Positions 34,995 through 43,708 of a stretch of DNA of 64,000 nucleotides are shown here, in pieces. Source of the stretch: Syntrophaceae bacterium (lineage in GTDB: Bacteria > Desulfobacterota > Syntrophia > Syntrophales > PHBD01); assembly GCA_013177825.1 (NCBI GenBank), contig JABLXX010000002.1, forward strand, positions 124,001 to 188,000, in the 5' to 3' direction. Within the stretch, counting starts at the first letter, position 1. Every line of letters begins with the position of its first letter. The notes below the pieces were generated by a model. It was not told where the DNA came from. It did no database searches and saw only the letters and a list, made by a program, of their open reading frames with translations. Position numbers and translations under genes: made by a program.

Positions 34995-37013
34995 TCATTC
35001 ACCGGCGACTGTTTGACCCGGACGTTCGCTTTCTGCCACCGGGTTTCCCATGATCCCGGAACCGCCTTTCTTCTTTCGCAGGAATTGGGAGAGAAAAGCC
35101 AGCGCAAAGAAGGCCAGCCCGGCCAGATCGGTCATCCACCCGGGCTTGATGAGGAGCAGCGCCGCCGCCATCAGGGCGACCGTTTCGTACCCGGTTGTCC
35201 GGATGAGCAGGCACCGCTGCACCGAGGCGGCCAGGCAGACGATTCCGAACATGGCGGTGCAGACCGCGAGGAGGATGCGGGGCCAGTCGCCGATCATCAG
35301 GAGCTCCGGGGCGTAGACGAACATGAACGGGATGATGAAGCCCGCAATGCCGAGCTGGAAAGCCGTGAGCCCCGTCTTCCAGGGATCGGACCGGGCGATC
35401 CCCGCGCCGGCGTAGGCTGCCAGTGCGACCGGCGGCGTGATATCGGCCCTTGTGCCGAAATAGAGGATGAACAGGTGGGCCGCGATGGGCAGCACGCCCA
35501 TGTTGACGAGCGCCGGTGCCACCAGCGACGTGATGATGATGTACTGGGCCGTCGTCGGCACGCCCATGCCCAGGAAGAGGCAGGCGATCATCGTGAAGGG
35601 CAGGGCGAGGAACAGGTAGCCTTGGGAGGCGTCGATGACGAGGGACGAGAACTTGAGCCCCAGTCCGGTCATGGTGATGCTGCCGATGATGATGCCCGCC
35701 GCGGCGCAGGCGGCGGCGACCTGGACGGAGCCCACGGCCCCGTCGCGCAGCGCCTCCAGGATGCCGAGCCCGAAGGCCTTCAGGGACTCCTTCCGGACGA
35801 CGGCCATGAAGAACGAGGTCAGGACCGTCACGGCGATGGCCCAGAAAACGGCCCGCTCGGGGGAGTAGTCCTCCATGAGGAAGAAGATGAGGGCGCCGAT
35901 GGAAAACAGATGGTGCCAACCCCGGGCGAATGTATCGCGGATGACGGGAAGCTCGGATTTTTCAAGACCCCGGAGGCCGAGGGAGACCGCCCGGAAGTGG
36001 ACCTGCATGAACGTGGCGAAGAAGGCGAGGGCGGCGGGGATGAAGGCGGCGACGCAGACCTTGAAATAGGGGATCGTCAGGAACTCGGCCATGATGAAGG
36101 CCGCCGCGCCCATGACGGGCGGCATGATCTGTCCCATCGTGGAGGCCGAGGCCTCGACGCCCGCCGCGAAGTGGGCGGGGTACCCTGTCCGCTTCATCAG
36201 GGGGATCGTGAAGGAGCCCGTGGTCACCGTATTGGCCACGGAGCTTCCCGAGATCATCCCGAAAAACGTGCTGGAAACAACCGCCGCCTTGGCGGGGCCA
36301 CCTCTCGTCCATCCCGTGAGGGCGAAGGCGATGTCGGTGAAGAACTCGCCCGCTCCCGTCTTGCGCAGCAGGGTTCCGTAGAGGATGAAGAGGAGGATGA
36401 AGTTGGCCGAAACCCCGAGGGGCACCCCGAAGATCCCGTCCGTGGAGAGGGCAAGGTAGGTCGAGAGGCGCTTGATGCTGTATCCCTTGTGGGAGATGAA
36501 ATCGGGCAGCCAGGGGCCCAGCAGGGCGTAGAGGATGAAAAACACGGCGATCAGCGTGACGGCCAGTCCCGTGGAACGCCGGGCGGCCTCCAGGACGATC
36601 AGGACCATCAGGCTCCCCATGACCACGTCCAGGGTCTCGTAGGTGCCGGCCCGGTTCATGATGGGCGTCGAGTAGAGGAAGAGCCAGATGCAGATGGCCG
36701 CCGAGGCAACCAGGAAGACCCCGTCGAAGATCGACATGCGGTGCCAGGGCGAACGCTTTTTCGAGAGGGGATACAGGGCGAAGACCAGGACGGACATGAA
36801 GAACCAGTGGAGCGCCCGGTGGTCCAAGGCAAAGAAGGGGTGGGCGTAGGCGTAGTAGAGGTGGTAGAGACTGGCCGCGACGGCGAAGACGGCAAGCAGG
36901 ACCTTCGCGGTGCCCCGGTACGAGCGCACCCGCTCGTATTTCTCGAGGATTTCCCGGCCGCGCTGCTTTTCTTCCTCGAATTCCCGCTGGAGAGTCTTTT
37001 CGATTTCCGGCAT
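34995..37013 (-). CDS. TRAP transporter permease, fused small and large subunits (TAXI type)
   Basis: 672 residues, strongly hydrophobic, about 17-18 predicted membrane spans. After a charged N-terminal helix (1-33) come the DctQ-like four-span part (to about 180) and the DctM-like part. The latter includes 'GMISGSSVANTVTTGSFTIPLMK', split here as two strands (the family's substrate-path loop), and 'TAQYIIITSLVAPAL'. Fused DctQM permeases work with TAXI binding proteins, and this one lies with a TAXI binding protein and a DUF1850 gene. It would import an organic acid using an ion gradient. The start is six bases after the DUF1850 stop. No truncation. Confidence 0.9.
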   Translation of the reverse strand: MPEIEKTLQREFEEEKQRGREILEKYERVRSYRGTAKVLLAVFAVAASLYHLYYAYAHPFFALDHRALHWFFMSVLVFALYPLSKKRSPWHRMSIFDGVFLVASAAICIWLFLYSTPIMNRAGTYETLDVVMGSLMVLIVLEAARRSTGLAVTLIAVFFILYALLGPWLPDFISHKGYSIKRLSTYLALSTDGIFGVPLGVSANFILLFILYGTLLRKTGAGEFFTDIAFALTGWTRGGPAKAAVVSSTFFGMISGSSVANTVTTGSFTIPLMKRTGYPAHFAAGVEASASTMGQIMPPVMGAAAFIMAEFLTIPYFKVCVAAFIPAALAFFATFMQVHFRAVSLGLRGLEKSELPVIRDTFARGWHHLFSIGALIFFLMEDYSPERAVFWAIAVTVLTSFFMAVVRKESLKAFGLGILEALRDGAVGSVQVAAACAAAGIIIGSITMTGLGLKFSSLVIDASQGYLFLALPFTMIACLFLGMGVPTTAQYIIITSLVAPALVNMGVLPIAAHLFILYFGTRADITPPVALAAYAGAGIARSDPWKTGLTAFQLGIAGFIIPFMFVYAPELLMIGDWPRILLAVCTAMFGIVCLAASVQRCLLIRTTGYETVALMAAALLLIKPGWMTDLAGLAFFALAFLSQFLRKKKGGSGIMGNPVAESERPGQTVAGE

Positions 37014-37019
37014 GCGATC

Positions 37020-37490
37020 TCACGTCCCGCGTCGGGCGATCCGGATCCGGAGCAGGCATCCGCCCGGCGCGAGCTCGGCCAGGACGATCCTGTCGCCGCC
37101 CGCCAGGATCTCCTGGCGGGAGACGCGGCCGACCCGGAGCAGGAGCTCCTGCAGGCGCCGGTTCACCGTGACGCGCGTCCGGTCTCCCGTGAAGGATATG
37201 ACGGCCCGGGGATGCGATTCCAGCCCCGCGCCGTACCACTCGTACTGCTCCTCCAGGAGGACGAAGCCCCCGTCCTCCTGGACCCGGAAAAGGTCCAGGA
37301 CAGGCGTTCCATCGGAGGAGTGGGTGTATTTCAACTGAAAGACATCCCCCGGCCTGACGGGTATCTCCCGGAGTATGCCGCCTTCCGGATGGCGAAGGAT
37401 CTGGAGGAAAAGCGAATCCGCACCCGCCTCCGTCCAGGAGGAAAGCAGCATCAGAACTGCCCCCAGGAGCCATGTCGTTATCTGCTTCAT
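37020..37490 (-). CDS. DUF1850 family protein
   Basis: 156 residues from ATG 37490, with an N-terminal hydrophobic signal-like segment ending near 'SWTEAGADS'. The mature part carries the DUF1850 pattern 'FQLKYTHSSDGTPVLDLFRV' and 'QYEWYGAGLESHP', usually found between TAXI binding protein and fused TRAP permease genes. The function is unknown; a periplasmic accessory role in TRAP transport is inferred from conserved synteny. No Shine-Dalgarno sequence is visible before the start, because the upstream bases form the U tract of the preceding terminator. Translation therefore probably relies on leader context or coupling. Confidence 0.8.
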   Translation of the reverse strand: MKQITTWLLGAVLMLLSSWTEAGADSLFLQILRHPEGGILREIPVRPGDVFQLKYTHSSDGTPVLDLFRVQEDGGFVLLEEQYEWYGAGLESHPRAVISFTGDRTRVTVNRRLQELLLRVGRVSRQEILAGGDRIVLAELAPGGCLLRIRIARRGT

Positions 37491-37495
37491 TGGAG

Positions 37496-37528
37496 GAAAA
37501 AAGCCCGGCCGGCGTGATTCCGGCCGGG
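37496..37528 (-). terminator. Terminator/attenuator between the TAXI binding protein and DUF1850 genes
   Basis: On the minus strand a perfect 9-bp stem (37520-37528 with 37504-37512) is followed by CTTTTTT. It lies between the binding-protein gene and the downstream permease genes. Partial termination here would keep the binding protein in excess over the permease. Confidence 0.85.
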
Positions 37529-37537
37529 TGAGGGATC

Positions 37538-38506
37538 TTACTTGAGGGCTTTGACTTCCCGGAAGTACCGGATTGCGCCCGGATGCAGCGGGATCGGGCT
37601 GTTGACGGCGTTTGCCGGCGTCAGCTGCGCGGCGACCGGGTGGATGTTGACAAGGGCGAATTTGCCTGTCTTGACGTTGCTGAAGATGGCCTTGGTGATC
37701 TTGTAGGCCACGTCGTCGGACATCTTTTGGTTGGCCACCAGGACGTTGGAGTCGCCGAGGCACAGGACCTCTTTATCCTGTCCGGGATAGGTTTTTGCCG
37801 GGATGGGGATCTTGATGTAGTAGGGATATTTCTTGACGATCCGGTCGGCCATGGACCGATCGACGGGGATCAGCACGATATCCCGGGAGGAGGCCAGGTC
37901 CAGGACCGCGGCGCCCGGGTAGGCGAAGTTGAAGAACACGGCGTCCACGACCCCGTCCTTCAGGGCCTGGACGGATTCGTTCTGCGAGAGGTTGGCGATG
38001 GTGATGTCCTTGTTGAGCTTGAATCCGTGCTCCTCGAGGATGATCTTCGCCATGTTGGCGCAGCCGCTGCCGGGGACGTCGATGGAGACCTTCTTTCCCT
38101 TCAGGTCTTTGATGGACCGGATTCCGGACTGCTTCGTCGTCACAATGTGCTCCGGCGCCGGGTACATCTGGAAAAGGGCCACGAGAGGGTACTTCTGCTT
38201 GAAGGGATCCTTGCCGAGGGTGGCGTTGTAGGCGATGCTGCCCATCACCATGCCCATGTCCGATTCGCCGCCGCCGACGAGACGAGTGTTCTCGACGGAG
38301 GCGCCCGTGGATTCCGAGGCACAGCGGAACCCGTCCACGGTCTTTTCGATGATGACGGCCATGCCGCCGCCGAGGGGATAGTAGGCGCCGCCGGGGCTTC
38401 CCGACGAAAGGGTGAGGAAGGTTTTTTTCTGTGCCAGGGCGTCGCCGCCGGGGACCAGCGCCAGGACCAGCATGAAGGCCGCGATACACAGGAAAGCTCT
38501 CTTCAT
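37538..38506 (-). CDS. TAXI family TRAP transporter solute-binding protein
   Basis: 322 residues from the ATG at 38506, fixed by AAGGAGGTGG just upstream; the longer reading frame is not supported. The signal peptide is MKRAFLC... with cleavage near 'DALA-QKK'. 'TLSSGSPGGAYYPLGGGMA' is the TAXI N-terminal motif, and 'KGKKVSIDVPGSGCANMAKI' a second conserved loop. It delivers a carboxylic acid or amino acid (ligand unknown) to the fused permease. A terminator follows directly, allowing higher expression than the permease. It is divergent from the thioredoxin-like gene at 38709. Confidence 0.92.
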   Translation of the reverse strand: MKRAFLCIAAFMLVLALVPGGDALAQKKTFLTLSSGSPGGAYYPLGGGMAVIIEKTVDGFRCASESTGASVENTRLVGGGESDMGMVMGSIAYNATLGKDPFKQKYPLVALFQMYPAPEHIVTTKQSGIRSIKDLKGKKVSIDVPGSGCANMAKIILEEHGFKLNKDITIANLSQNESVQALKDGVVDAVFFNFAYPGAAVLDLASSRDIVLIPVDRSMADRIVKKYPYYIKIPIPAKTYPGQDKEVLCLGDSNVLVANQKMSDDVAYKITKAIFSNVKTGKFALVNIHPVAAQLTPANAVNSPIPLHPGAIRYFREVKALK

Positions 38507-38708
38507 GATTCCACCTCCTTCGATTTTTATGCGTTTTTCAATATCGTTTGTATTCAAATATGTCGAGCCTTTTCCGGTCCCGGAGGCATTCTAAGGATCG
38601 GGGCATGGCGGATGGCTTCGGCAGGGCATGGTGCCGTACACAGCTTTTGCCTTCCCCGCCGCCGCCGCCCCGTGCTATATAGACGCATCCTGAACGGGAG
38701 GTCGGACA

Positions 38709-39290
38709 ATGAAGAGACGGTATGCATGGAAGGCCGCCATGATGTTGCTGTGCGCGGTGCTCGTTTCCGGGTGGAGCGGCGTCTCCCTTGCCCAGCCGCC
38801 GGTCGGGGGGACCCTGCCCGAATTCACGCTGTCCGCACCGAAGGACGGCGGCGAGAAAAGCTACCTGGGCCTGTCCTGGCTCAACCGGTCGTTCCGGATT
38901 CCCGAGCTGAAGGCCCAGGTCGTGATCGTCGAGATTTTCAGCATGTACTGCCCCTATTGCCAGGCGGAGGCGCCCAAGGTGAATCAGCTCTACGGGATGA
39001 TCGAGGGCAACCCGGTCCTGAAGGGAAAGATCAAGATTCTCGGCATCGGGGTCGGCAATTCACCCTACGAAGTAGGCGTCTTCAAAAAGAAGTACAACAT
39101 TCCCTTTCCCCTCTTCCCCGACGGGGACTTCCGGATCCACAAGCTCATGGGTGAGGTGCGGACTCCCTACTTCATCGGGGTGAAGATCGGTTCCGACGGC
39201 TCCCATTCGGTCTTTTACTCGAAACTGGGGGCTTTTGACAGCGCCGATTCTTTCCTTAAATCCGTGATCCGGCTGTCGGGACTCCAGTAG
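38709..39290 (+). CDS. Periplasmic TlpA/thioredoxin-like protein
   Basis: 193 residues with a signal peptide (MKRRYAWK..., cleavage near 'VSLAQ'). The thioredoxin fold shows a 'VVIVEIFSMYCPYCQAEAPK' strand-helix with the redox pair C81-P-Y-C84, and a cis-Pro loop 'VRTPYFIGV'. Family members reduce or transfer disulfides in the periplasm. It is followed after 12 bases by a peroxiredoxin-like gene, so the pair may form one reducing/peroxidase unit. The start has GGGAGG upstream. Confidence 0.8.
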   Translation: MKRRYAWKAAMMLLCAVLVSGWSGVSLAQPPVGGTLPEFTLSAPKDGGEKSYLGLSWLNRSFRIPELKAQVVIVEIFSMYCPYCQAEAPKVNQLYGMIEGNPVLKGKIKILGIGVGNSPYEVGVFKKKYNIPFPLFPDGDFRIHKLMGEVRTPYFIGVKIGSDGSHSVFYSKLGAFDSADSFLKSVIRLSGLQ

Positions 39291-39302
39291 GAGGTGAACG
39301 CC

Positions 39303-39905
39303 ATGCTGCAAAGAAAAACCGTCTGGATCTGGGTTGCCGCAGCCTTCGTGCTGCTTTTCTCCGCCCGGGAGGCGCCTGCACTGTCGGAGGCCTACAAGGG
39401 CAACATCTACAACCCCGGGATTCTCAAGCCCACCGACAGCAGGCTCAAGGTGAGCGTCGGCCGGGCGGCCCCGGATTTCACGCTGCCGTCGGTCGGAGGC
39501 GAACGGGTGACCCTCGGCTCCTATCGGGGAAAGAAGAACGTGGTCCTTTCCTTCGTTCCCGCCGCCTGGACCCCCGTGTGCTCCGACCAGTGGCCGGGGT
39601 ACAACATCGTGAAGGATCTTTTCGACGGGCATGACGCGGTTCTCCTGGGCATCACCGTGGACAACATTCCCACCCTTTTCTCCTGGACGAACCAGATGGG
39701 GAAGCTGTGGTTCCCGGTCCTGTCGGACTTCTGGCCCCACGGGGCCGTGGCGGAACGCTACGGCGTCCTCCGCACCGATGGAACCACCGAGCGGGCCCTG
39801 TTTGTCATCGACAAACAGGGCGTCATCCGGTACATCGACGTCCATGACATCAACCAGAGGCCGTCCCTGGAGGCGCTGGTGACGGAGCTGGAGAAACTTC
39901 GCTGA
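39303..39905 (+). CDS. Exported peroxiredoxin-like (AhpC/TSA, redoxin) protein
   Basis: 200 residues from ATG 39303, with AGGAGGTGA upstream; the ATG nine bases earlier overlaps that site. A signal peptide or anchor (MLQRKTVWIWVAAAFVLLF) is followed by a spacer. The redoxin fold is 'APDFTLPSVGGERVTLGSY', then 'AAWTPVCSDQWPGY' with the peroxidatic-type Cys93 in a TPVC context. There is no clear resolving Cys nearby, so it may be 1-Cys or use the neighbouring CPYC protein as partner. It probably acts in the periplasm on peroxides. Confidence 0.78.
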   Translation: MLQRKTVWIWVAAAFVLLFSAREAPALSEAYKGNIYNPGILKPTDSRLKVSVGRAAPDFTLPSVGGERVTLGSYRGKKNVVLSFVPAAWTPVCSDQWPGYNIVKDLFDGHDAVLLGITVDNIPTLFSWTNQMGKLWFPVLSDFWPHGAVAERYGVLRTDGTTERALFVIDKQGVIRYIDVHDINQRPSLEALVTELEKLR

Positions 39906-39965
39906 AGTCCGGCCATGATGTGCGGCGAAGCGGGCGTTTTGTCCGCCGGCGCCGGGGAGGATCTT

Positions 39966-40070
39966 ATGGGGGGCGAAAAGGTGACCCGCCGGCAGAAGGA
40001 CGTCTCGCGGCTGCTGCGGGAAAAGAAGAAGGTCCAGCGCGACAAGATTACGAAGACAAAGAAGAAGTAG
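39966..40070 (+). CDS. Small highly basic protein of 34 residues
   Basis: ATG 39966 is preceded by GGGGAGGA at good spacing. The product starts MGGEKVTRRQKDVSRLLREK and continues with Lys-rich sequence to KTKKK. It is predicted helical, with no membrane segment. It stops six bases before the DUF4301 start, so the two are probably cotranscribed. Function unknown; nucleic-acid or ribosome binding would fit the charge. A chance ORF is possible, but the ribosome binding site and coupling argue for a real gene. Confidence 0.5.
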   Translation: MGGEKVTRRQKDVSRLLREKKKVQRDKITKTKKK

Positions 40071-40076
40071 AATATC

Positions 40077-41609
40077 ATGACGCATGCATCCTGGTCGGAG
40101 GCGGACCTGCGCCAGATGGCAGAGTCCGGTCTCTCCGTGGAGAAGATGGAAGAACAGCTGGCCCGGTTCCGAACGGGCACGTCGCCGCTTCGGCTGGACA
40201 GACCCTGCACCGCGGGAGACGGGATCCTCGTCCTTCCTCCCCAGGAGCGGGAACGGTGCGAGCGGGCTTTCGAAGAACCGGTCTGTGCGGGGCGCGTGAT
40301 GAAGTTCGTTCCCGCCTCCGGGGCTGCGAGCCGCATGTTCCGGGACTGGCACCGGGCCTGTTCGGAGAGGGGATTTGCGGGAGAAGGGGAAGATGCGTCC
40401 TTTCTGGAATCGCTGCATGACTACGCCTTTTACGACGATCTCAAGTCCCGGGTCGCCGCCCGGGGCTGCTCGCTGGACGAATGGCGCGCCGGGGGGCAAT
40501 GCCCGGAGATCCTCGACGTCATCCTCAAGCCGGAGGGGCTTGGTTACGGCTCCCTCCCCAAGGCCCTCCTGAAATTCCACGATTACCCCGAGGGAAGCCG
40601 CACGGCCCTGGAGGAACACCTGGCGGAGGCCGCCCTTTATGTCCGGGACGCCGCGTCCGTCTGCCGTATCCACTTCACCGTCTCGCCGGAGCACCGGACC
40701 CTCGTTGAAGATCACCTGAAAGAGGCCGTCGCCGCCTGCGAGCGCCGGTTCGGAGTCGGCCTGCAGGTGGGCCTGTCGGTTCAGGATCCCTCCACGGACA
40801 CCATCGCCGTGGATCCGGAGAACCGGCCGTTCCGGGGAGACGACGGGCGCCTCGTATTCCGTCCCGGGGGCCACGGATCCTTGCTGAAGAACCTGGACTC
40901 CCTCGACGCAGACATCGTTATCCTGAAGAATATCGACAATGTGGTGCCCGATCGCCTCAAGGAGCCCACGGTCCGGTGGAAAAAGATCCTGGGCGGGTTT
41001 CTGGCGGACCTCGAGCGGGATCTGCACCGCCTTCTCCGCCGCATCGAGGAAGGCGCCCTGGGGCCCGCGGAGATGGAAGGCATGGTCCGCTTCTGCCGGG
41101 AGCGGCTCCATGCGCCGATGCCTCCGGAAGTGGCGGCAGCCCCGCCGGAGATTACGGAGGCGTGGCTGTTTGCGCGGATGAACCGCCCGCTTCGGGTCTG
41201 CGGCATGGTGAGGAATGAGGGCGAGCCGGGCGGGGGTCCCTTCTGGGTGTCCGGCGCAGGCGGTGCCCCGTCCCTGCAGATCGTCGAGGAATTCCAGGTG
41301 GATCGCTCGGACGCCGGACAGCGGGCCGTCTGGGAAGCCGCCACTCACTTCAATCCGGTGGATCTGGCGCTGACTTTACGCGATTTCCGGGGGGAGCGGT
41401 TCGAACTGAACCGGTTTGTGGATTCCGCAGCCGTATCCATCACGCGGAAGTCGGAGAAGGGAAGGGACCTGAAAGCCCTGGAGCTGCCCGGGCTCTGGAA
41501 CGGTGCCATGGCCTTCTGGAACACGATCTTCGTGGAAGTCCCCCTGGAGACCTTCAATCCCGTCAAGGTCGTGGAGGATCTCCTCCGGCCCCAGCACCGC
41601 CGAACCTGA
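40077..41609 (+). CDS. DUF4301 family protein
   Basis: 510 residues, soluble. 'VMKFVPASGAASRMFRDW' near residue 75 is the hallmark of DUF4301, and 'ILKNIDNVVPDRLKEP' is a second conserved block. The glycine/serine loop recalls nucleotide-sugar or phosphate-binding folds, but the family has no settled function. The length fits the family. The C-terminal 130 residues ('RVCGMVRNEGEPGGGPFWV...') are also typical. It may be cotranscribed with the small basic gene upstream; downstream is a 253-base gap in which no convincing gene was seen. Confidence 0.75.
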   Translation: MTHASWSEADLRQMAESGLSVEKMEEQLARFRTGTSPLRLDRPCTAGDGILVLPPQERERCERAFEEPVCAGRVMKFVPASGAASRMFRDWHRACSERGFAGEGEDASFLESLHDYAFYDDLKSRVAARGCSLDEWRAGGQCPEILDVILKPEGLGYGSLPKALLKFHDYPEGSRTALEEHLAEAALYVRDAASVCRIHFTVSPEHRTLVEDHLKEAVAACERRFGVGLQVGLSVQDPSTDTIAVDPENRPFRGDDGRLVFRPGGHGSLLKNLDSLDADIVILKNIDNVVPDRLKEPTVRWKKILGGFLADLERDLHRLLRRIEEGALGPAEMEGMVRFCRERLHAPMPPEVAAAPPEITEAWLFARMNRPLRVCGMVRNEGEPGGGPFWVSGAGGAPSLQIVEEFQVDRSDAGQRAVWEAATHFNPVDLALTLRDFRGERFELNRFVDSAAVSITRKSEKGRDLKALELPGLWNGAMAFWNTIFVEVPLETFNPVKVVEDLLRPQHRRT

Positions 41610-41862
41610 ACGTTTTTTCACTTGATATTCATCGGTTTGTTTGCCATGTTTTCGCCGTTTTGGGGGGGAAGCCGGCGGTCCGCGCGGAGGATGGTCAGGA
41701 AACGCGATGTGGAGCCGGCGCCGCCCGGCAGCATCTCATCGCATGCGATATCCATGGAAATGAACGGATTCATGAAACGGAAGGGCAGTGGAAGACGAAA
41801 TTTGCCGGGTCCCGGATGGCCGTCACGGTCGGCTTCCAGGTATTGAAAAGTAAGGAGGCATG

Positions 41863-42927
41863 ATGGCCGAACAGGCAGGCGGGCGGATCCGGGTAGGGAT
41901 TGTCATGGGGGGACTCTCCTCCGAGAAGGAGGTGTCCCTGGAGAGCGGGCGCAACATCTTCAGCAAGATCGACCGGAAAAAATACGACCCCACGGCGATC
42001 TTCATGGACGGCGAGGCCCGTTTCTGGGAGATCCCGGTCAAGCTGATCATGCGCAACAGTACGAAGGACATCGAGGAGGACCTAGCCGGGGAGGCGTCCC
42101 TCATTCCATATGAGACACTCCGGGAGCGCTTTGACGTCCTGTGCATCGGCCTTCACGGAAAATACGGGGAGGACGGGTGCCTCCAAGGACTTCTGGAACT
42201 GCTCCAGGTGCCGTACACGGGATCGGGTGTCCTGGCCTCCGCCCTGGGCATGGACAAGGGCGTCTGCCGGAGGCTTCTTGCGGCCGGCGGGATCGATGTC
42301 CCGCAAACCGTTGCCGTGACCGCGGCCCGCTGGGCGGCGGATTCCGAGGCGGTCATGAAAGAAATCGGCGAAACCGCTGGTTTCCCCTGCGTCGTCAAGC
42401 CCACCCGGGAAGGGTGCAGCACGGCCGTCAAGAAAGTGGTCTCGGCGGCAGGGATCCCGGACGCTCTCGCGGACGCCTTCACGTGGGACAACACGGCCCT
42501 GGTGGAGGAATTCCTTTCCGGCATCGAGGTCACCTGCGGCGTACTGGGGTCGGAAGCGCCCGAGGCGCTCGTTCCGTCCGAGACGATCCCCACGACGGAG
42601 ATCCTCTCCCTGGAGGACAAGTTCCTGTATGGCCAGGGAGAGAACAAGACGCCCGCCCGGGTTCCCGACGATGTGCTCCAGCGGATCCGGGAGACGGCGG
42701 TCAGGGCCTTTCAGGTCCTGGACCTGAAGGGGTATGCCCGGATCGACATGTTCGTCCGTCCCGACGGCCGGGTGGCCGTCCTGGAACCCAACACCCTTCC
42801 GGGGATGACGCCTTCCACGGTTCTGTTCCACCAGGCGGCGGCGGCCGGAATCACCCAGGCCGGCGTCATCGACCGGATCATCCAGTCCGCCCTGCAGGAT
42901 CACGCGGCCAAGCGAGGGCCCCTGTGA
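41863..42927 (+). CDS. ddl: D-alanine--D-alanine ligase
   Basis: 354 residues, with AAGGAGG spaced for the ATG at 41863; the ATG at 41860 is too close. The N-terminal 'VGIVMGGLSSEKEVSLESGRN' (in parts), the lid/ATP-grasp region 'PCVVKPTREGCSTAVKKV' and the metal site 'RIDMFVRPDGRVAVLEPNTLPGMTP' (in parts) are all family hallmarks. It joins two D-Ala molecules for peptidoglycan precursors. It is translationally coupled to mlaE, whose ATG follows the stop directly, linking cell wall and lipid transport genes in one operon. Confidence 0.92.
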   Translation: MAEQAGGRIRVGIVMGGLSSEKEVSLESGRNIFSKIDRKKYDPTAIFMDGEARFWEIPVKLIMRNSTKDIEEDLAGEASLIPYETLRERFDVLCIGLHGKYGEDGCLQGLLELLQVPYTGSGVLASALGMDKGVCRRLLAAGGIDVPQTVAVTAARWAADSEAVMKEIGETAGFPCVVKPTREGCSTAVKKVVSAAGIPDALADAFTWDNTALVEEFLSGIEVTCGVLGSEAPEALVPSETIPTTEILSLEDKFLYGQGENKTPARVPDDVLQRIRETAVRAFQVLDLKGYARIDMFVRPDGRVAVLEPNTLPGMTPSTVLFHQAAAAGITQAGVIDRIIQSALQDHAAKRGPL

Positions 42928-43707
42928 ATGAACGGCCCGACCGCCACCGTTGAGCGCATCGGCCGGATCGTCCTGGAGAACGTCGAGGAACTGGGGAGGA
43001 TCCTCCTCCTTTTCCTGTCGGCCCTGTCCTGGATGGTCCGCCCTCCCCTGAAGCCGCGCCACATCCTCAAGCAGATGGAATTCGTGGGTGTCAAGTCCAT
43101 CTTCGTGGTGGTCCTGACGGGAACCTTCACGGGGATGGTCATGGCGCTCCAGGGATATCACGGATTCAGGATGTTTGCCGCGGAGAGCCTCGTCGGATCC
43201 ACCGTGGCCCTCGGGATGACCCGCGAACTGGGACCGGTGCTGACGTCCCTCATGGTCACCGCCCGGGCCGGCTCCGCCATGGCGGCCGAGCTGGGCACCA
43301 TGCGCGTCACGGAGCAGATCGACGCCCTGGCGGTCATGGCCGTCAATCCGGTGAAGCACCTAGTCGTACCCCGGCTCGTCGCCGGGGTCCTGATGGTTCC
43401 GCTCCTCACCGTCGTATCGGATTTCATGGGCATTCTCGGGGGATACTTCGTCGGGGTCCACATCCTGAACATCAACTCCGGCGCCTTCATGAAAAATATC
43501 TTCAAGTACGTAACCTTGGGTGATATCTACAACGGCCTGGTGAAAGCCGCGTGTTTCGGCCTACTGATGTCCCTCATCGGCTGTTACAAGGGTTTCAACA
43601 CCCGGGGCGGCGCCGAAGGGGTAGGCCGGGCCACGACGGAAGCCGTGGTCCTGGCGTCCATTTCGATCCTGGTGAGCGACTACATCCTGACGGCGATCAT
43701 GTTCTGA
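42928..43707 (+). CDS. mlaE: MlaE-type ABC transporter permease
   Basis: 259 residues with about five membrane spans. Characteristic segments are 'GMTRELGPVLTSLMVTARAG' and 'AELGTMRVTEQIDALAVMA', the coupling helix region that contacts the MlaF ATPase. It forms the inner membrane permease that moves phospholipid between the inner membrane and MCE proteins. The start immediately follows the ddl stop and the stop is one base from mlaF, so the genes form one operon. Confidence 0.92.
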   Translation: MNGPTATVERIGRIVLENVEELGRILLLFLSALSWMVRPPLKPRHILKQMEFVGVKSIFVVVLTGTFTGMVMALQGYHGFRMFAAESLVGSTVALGMTRELGPVLTSLMVTARAGSAMAAELGTMRVTEQIDALAVMAVNPVKHLVVPRLVAGVLMVPLLTVVSDFMGILGGYFVGVHILNINSGAFMKNIFKYVTLGDIYNGLVKAACFGLLMSLIGCYKGFNTRGGAEGVGRATTEAVVLASISILVSDYILTAIMF

Positions 43708-43708
43708 A

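Noticed and set aside
38640-38700. Possible -10 (TATATAG) upstream of the thioredoxin-like gene
   Set aside because: No acceptable -35 at proper spacing, so not listed as a promoter.
41622-41862. Short reading frame of 74 codons before ddl
   Set aside because: No ribosome binding site, composition unlike neighbours, and no recognisable product.
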